Below, piece by piece: positions 61,486 through 64,000 of a stretch of 64,000 nt of DNA (positions are counted from its first letter, which is position 1; each line of letters starts with the position of its first letter). The notes beneath the pieces are model-generated. The model did no database searches. It saw only the letters and a list, made by a program, of their open reading frames with translations, and had not been told where the DNA came from. The stretch is taken from assembly GCA_963920705.1 (NCBI GenBank), contig OY987232.1:4216001-4280000 (forward strand), given 5' to 3'. Both the position numbers and the translations under genes were made by a program. Source of the DNA: Odiellus spinosus (taxonomy: Eukaryota; Arthropoda; Arachnida; Opiliones; Phalangiidae).

Positions 61486-64000
61486 TTTAGCTCCTGTTAA
61501 ATTTACTACAACTTATTAGTTATCTAAGAGAGCAAATATAAACGGTATAACATCTGTGTTTATTTAATCGCAAGTGAATTTCGATTACAAAAATATCGAA
61601 GAAATAACCTCTGTTGTTATCAAACGTAATAATAAAAAACTAGTTTATCTATACTTTTATTTATTTTTTAAGATTAAACTTTGCTCATTTAACAGCTCCA
61701 AGTTTCACTTTAACTGTTTTTACCTATTCCCGCAGTTTTACTTGGAGAATAAGCTCTCCCTTTTTCTGCGTATTGATCACTAATAGTGATTGAACAAATC
61801 AAGATCAATAAAGATACAGTTAACGCTGTTTGGCACAGCGAACAAAAGGCAGTCATGGTACTTTTTGAAGTACAAAATTTGTCAGCACCTGGTTTCTTCT
61901 GTTGAAAGATTTAAAATATGTTTTACCAAATGTGTATCACTATAATTCCATAAAAGTTTAATAATATCAGCTAAGGTCCAGGTAAATGTATCGGCATATT
62001 CTGAATCGAGACACTCTAGCGGCAGCAGACGGTGTAAATAATGATATCGGAAGCGCCACTCTTTGGAGAAATTTTGGAGTTGGGGGAAGACAATATTGCC
62101 AAGCTGCCTAAATTCGTCCTCCTCTCCTGACTAAAATATCAAGGAAGAATCCAAACCAATGGAGCCAGATAGGGGAGATGACTTTTTTGCCTATTTTTAT
62201 GTGATAGGATAGGCTAGTACGTTTATTTGAACCTTTGCTGATAGTTTTAAGCTACGGAATAAAGTGATAAACTATTGGTTTTACTCTTTCATTTTATTCA
62301 AACATTAACTAACTTAACATAGATTTAAAACATTTTTCCATATAGTTCTCGGAACAATCATTGGAATTTTGAATGTGTTGAGCTTAGTTTCCATTAGGGC
62401 GTTTTTCATTACGCCGTTACGCGCTCAAGTGGAAACTAAGCTTAAGATGTTGAAAATACGTGGTACGTTGTATTTTGGCCACCTAGCCCAAAATTGCTTA
62501 ATCCGGTTAATCCCTGATTAATCCACGTCCTCAATTATGGTTTTAGAGAAATTAAATGTTCCCTGCTAAAGGGAACTAATTACAATTTAATAACTAAACT
62601 AATTCAGACGAGGCTTTCACAAATGGGCTAAATGAAATATAATAAAAAACTTCTAAGACACTTTCATGGGCATCTAGAAAACACAACGAAGTGAAAATTA
62701 TAAAGCAAAAAACTTACTCGTAAGACGATAGAAACTGGAATGACTAATTTTATTTAAATAATATACTTTTACCTAAAATTATTTTCTTGGATCTGAGGAA
62801 AATTGTAGCACTATCCCGTCCTTTTAAACCATTTCAATGAATAGGAATTAAATTAATAATTTAAATGAATACGAAATAAGTAATTTGAATGAATAGGATA
62901 TAAATAATTTGAATGAATAGGATATAAGTAATTTGAATTAATAGAAAATAAATTAGTAATTTTAATGAATCGGAAATAAATAAGTAATTTAAATTCGAAC
63001 GCGATATAATTTTTTGGTTGCCTGATATTAAATTAATAGAAATTATTGTTATATCGTACTATCGACTTTTAATATTGTTAATCGCTTAAAAAAAGGCTGC
63101 CATGAACTAGCTTCAAATGGAAATTGAGTAGAATTTTCAGAAAAACCCATGAAAAACGATTCAAACAGGGTTTGTACACTACCTGAAAAACCTGAAAAAG
63201 TAAGGGAATTTGGAAATTGGCCCAAAAGATCAGTGGGTCCCTTCGATATGTTGTACTTTCGCGAATTTGAGATTTGAATTTCGAGATATTCTATGGATTC
63301 CCGTAAGCCGAGGGGTCAGACACTCTTGAATTCGCTGTACACCTGAGTTCACTGAGTTCAGCTTTGACAGAGCATTGAGTTTGAACTCTTATGAACTCTC
63401 AGTTCAGCTTTGATAGAGCAAAGAGTTCAAAAATTTTGTACACCTGAGTTCGCGAGCGTCTGCCCCCTTGCCGTAAGCTGCCGTGAGGGATAACAAGTAT
63501 TTATCGATCAGATTCCAATTACAATTTTTGGTCACGAATACAGTCACAAATCAATTATTGTATTCATATTAACACAAGTAGGCATAAATCATCCTTCAAG
63601 ATTATAAGACGACATGCTGCGGGTGACGATGAAGCGAGTTCGATTTTCTCAGTCCGTGATTTCACCCTAAGTATTCCCAAATTTGTACAGAAAGGCGACC
63701 TGGTCCAGTATATTCTTTCTAGAGTAAATCACACTCGAAATCGCGACGGCCGGACGAGACAGGCTCCGTCGTTTCGCGAGAGAGAGGGGAGAGGCGTTTT
63801 CCGTCGATACATTTTCATCCACGTAAACGTCTAGAAAGTTCAGGGCGATATTATCACCGCCTACTTAGTTCCAATCTCAACCACTAGAGAGGGCAATTTC
63901 GAATTCCGTATCTCGACCGTTTAGAGTTTTTGTATTTTGTCCTATCTTCTCGGGCGAAAGCTCTGACGACAAAACTTTCATAACCACGTACCAATCGTAA
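61486..64000. other. No gene seen; minor repeats
   Basis: 62365-62440 has a hairpin with AGCTTAGTTTCCA arms. 62830-63000 is a degenerate tandem repeat of about 30 bp (TAATTTGAATGAATAGGATA). 63330-63460 has repeated CTGAGTTC and GTTCAGCTTTGA words. The last 350 bases are richer in G+C, but no convincing exon was found. Confidence 0.5.

Noticed and set aside
1-64000. CRISPR arrays, rRNA and tRNA genes
   Set aside because: None found by eye. The tandem repeats lack regular unique spacers, and no tRNA-type B-box with a matching acceptor stem was recognised.

Overview
The window reads as invertebrate, most likely arthropod, nuclear DNA. It has GT-AG introns, a decayed CYP4-clan cytochrome P450 gene, hAT transposons, many MITE-like inverted repeats, a TTAGG run, AATAAA polyadenylation signals and no bacterial-type operons or RNA genes. 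The species cannot be named from the sequence.

Layout: 1-3.9 kb is repeat-rich and gene-poor. From 3.9 to 11.4 kb at least five exons of one plus-strand P450 can be read. They carry a frameshift, a missing splice donor and no readable K-helix exon. From 13.3 to 15.8 kb lies a broken hAT-type transposase gene, split by a 1.1-kb hAT MITE with a perfect 8-bp target duplication. This gene is truncated by a large Polinton/Maverick element (15,767-35,970) with inverted termini of about 390 bp.

The Polinton is the centre of the window. Rightward genes are a small membrane protein, a spliced acidic 86-residue gene, a protein-primed family-B DNA polymerase, a BIR (inhibitor-of-apoptosis-type) protein, a 44-codon ORF resembling the PP1/eIF2-alpha-regulating core of GADD34/PPP1R15, a packaging ATPase, a basic core-like protein, a conserved accessory protein and a second membrane protein. 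Leftward genes are an end-proximal membrane protein, a probable minor capsid protein, a small basic glycine-rich protein, the major capsid protein, an unknown protein, a retroviral-type integrase and an adenovirus-type protease. An unrecognised 251-codon gene also points leftward near the left end. The two blocks converge on back-to-back polyadenylation signals. Most replication and assembly genes carry stops or frameshifts, the polymerase has a 595-bp tandem duplication, and two other mobile elements have inserted, so this copy is not functional as read.

From 36 to 45 kb there are minisatellites, duplicated noncoding blocks, MITEs, a perfect 32-bp hairpin and an exon-like ORF with a zinc knuckle behind repeated TGACGTCA motifs. 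A second, 5'-truncated Polinton of the same family occupies about 45.4-48.9 kb; its right end carries a piece of the left end. From 49 to 55 kb a roughly 100-bp satellite is split by copy B of the element that also interrupts the Polinton as copy A, in opposite orientation. From 55 to 64 kb there are MITEs, long direct repeats, an 18-bp minisatellite and, on the minus strand at 60.3-61.5 kb, two exons of an unrecognised cysteine-rich gene.

The most novel signal is the cluster between polymerase and ATPase, where a BIR protein and a PPP1R15-like mini-protein sit head to tail. It suggests that this Polinton lineage countered host apoptosis and translational shut-off as a virus would. That is inference from motifs and needs profile searches.
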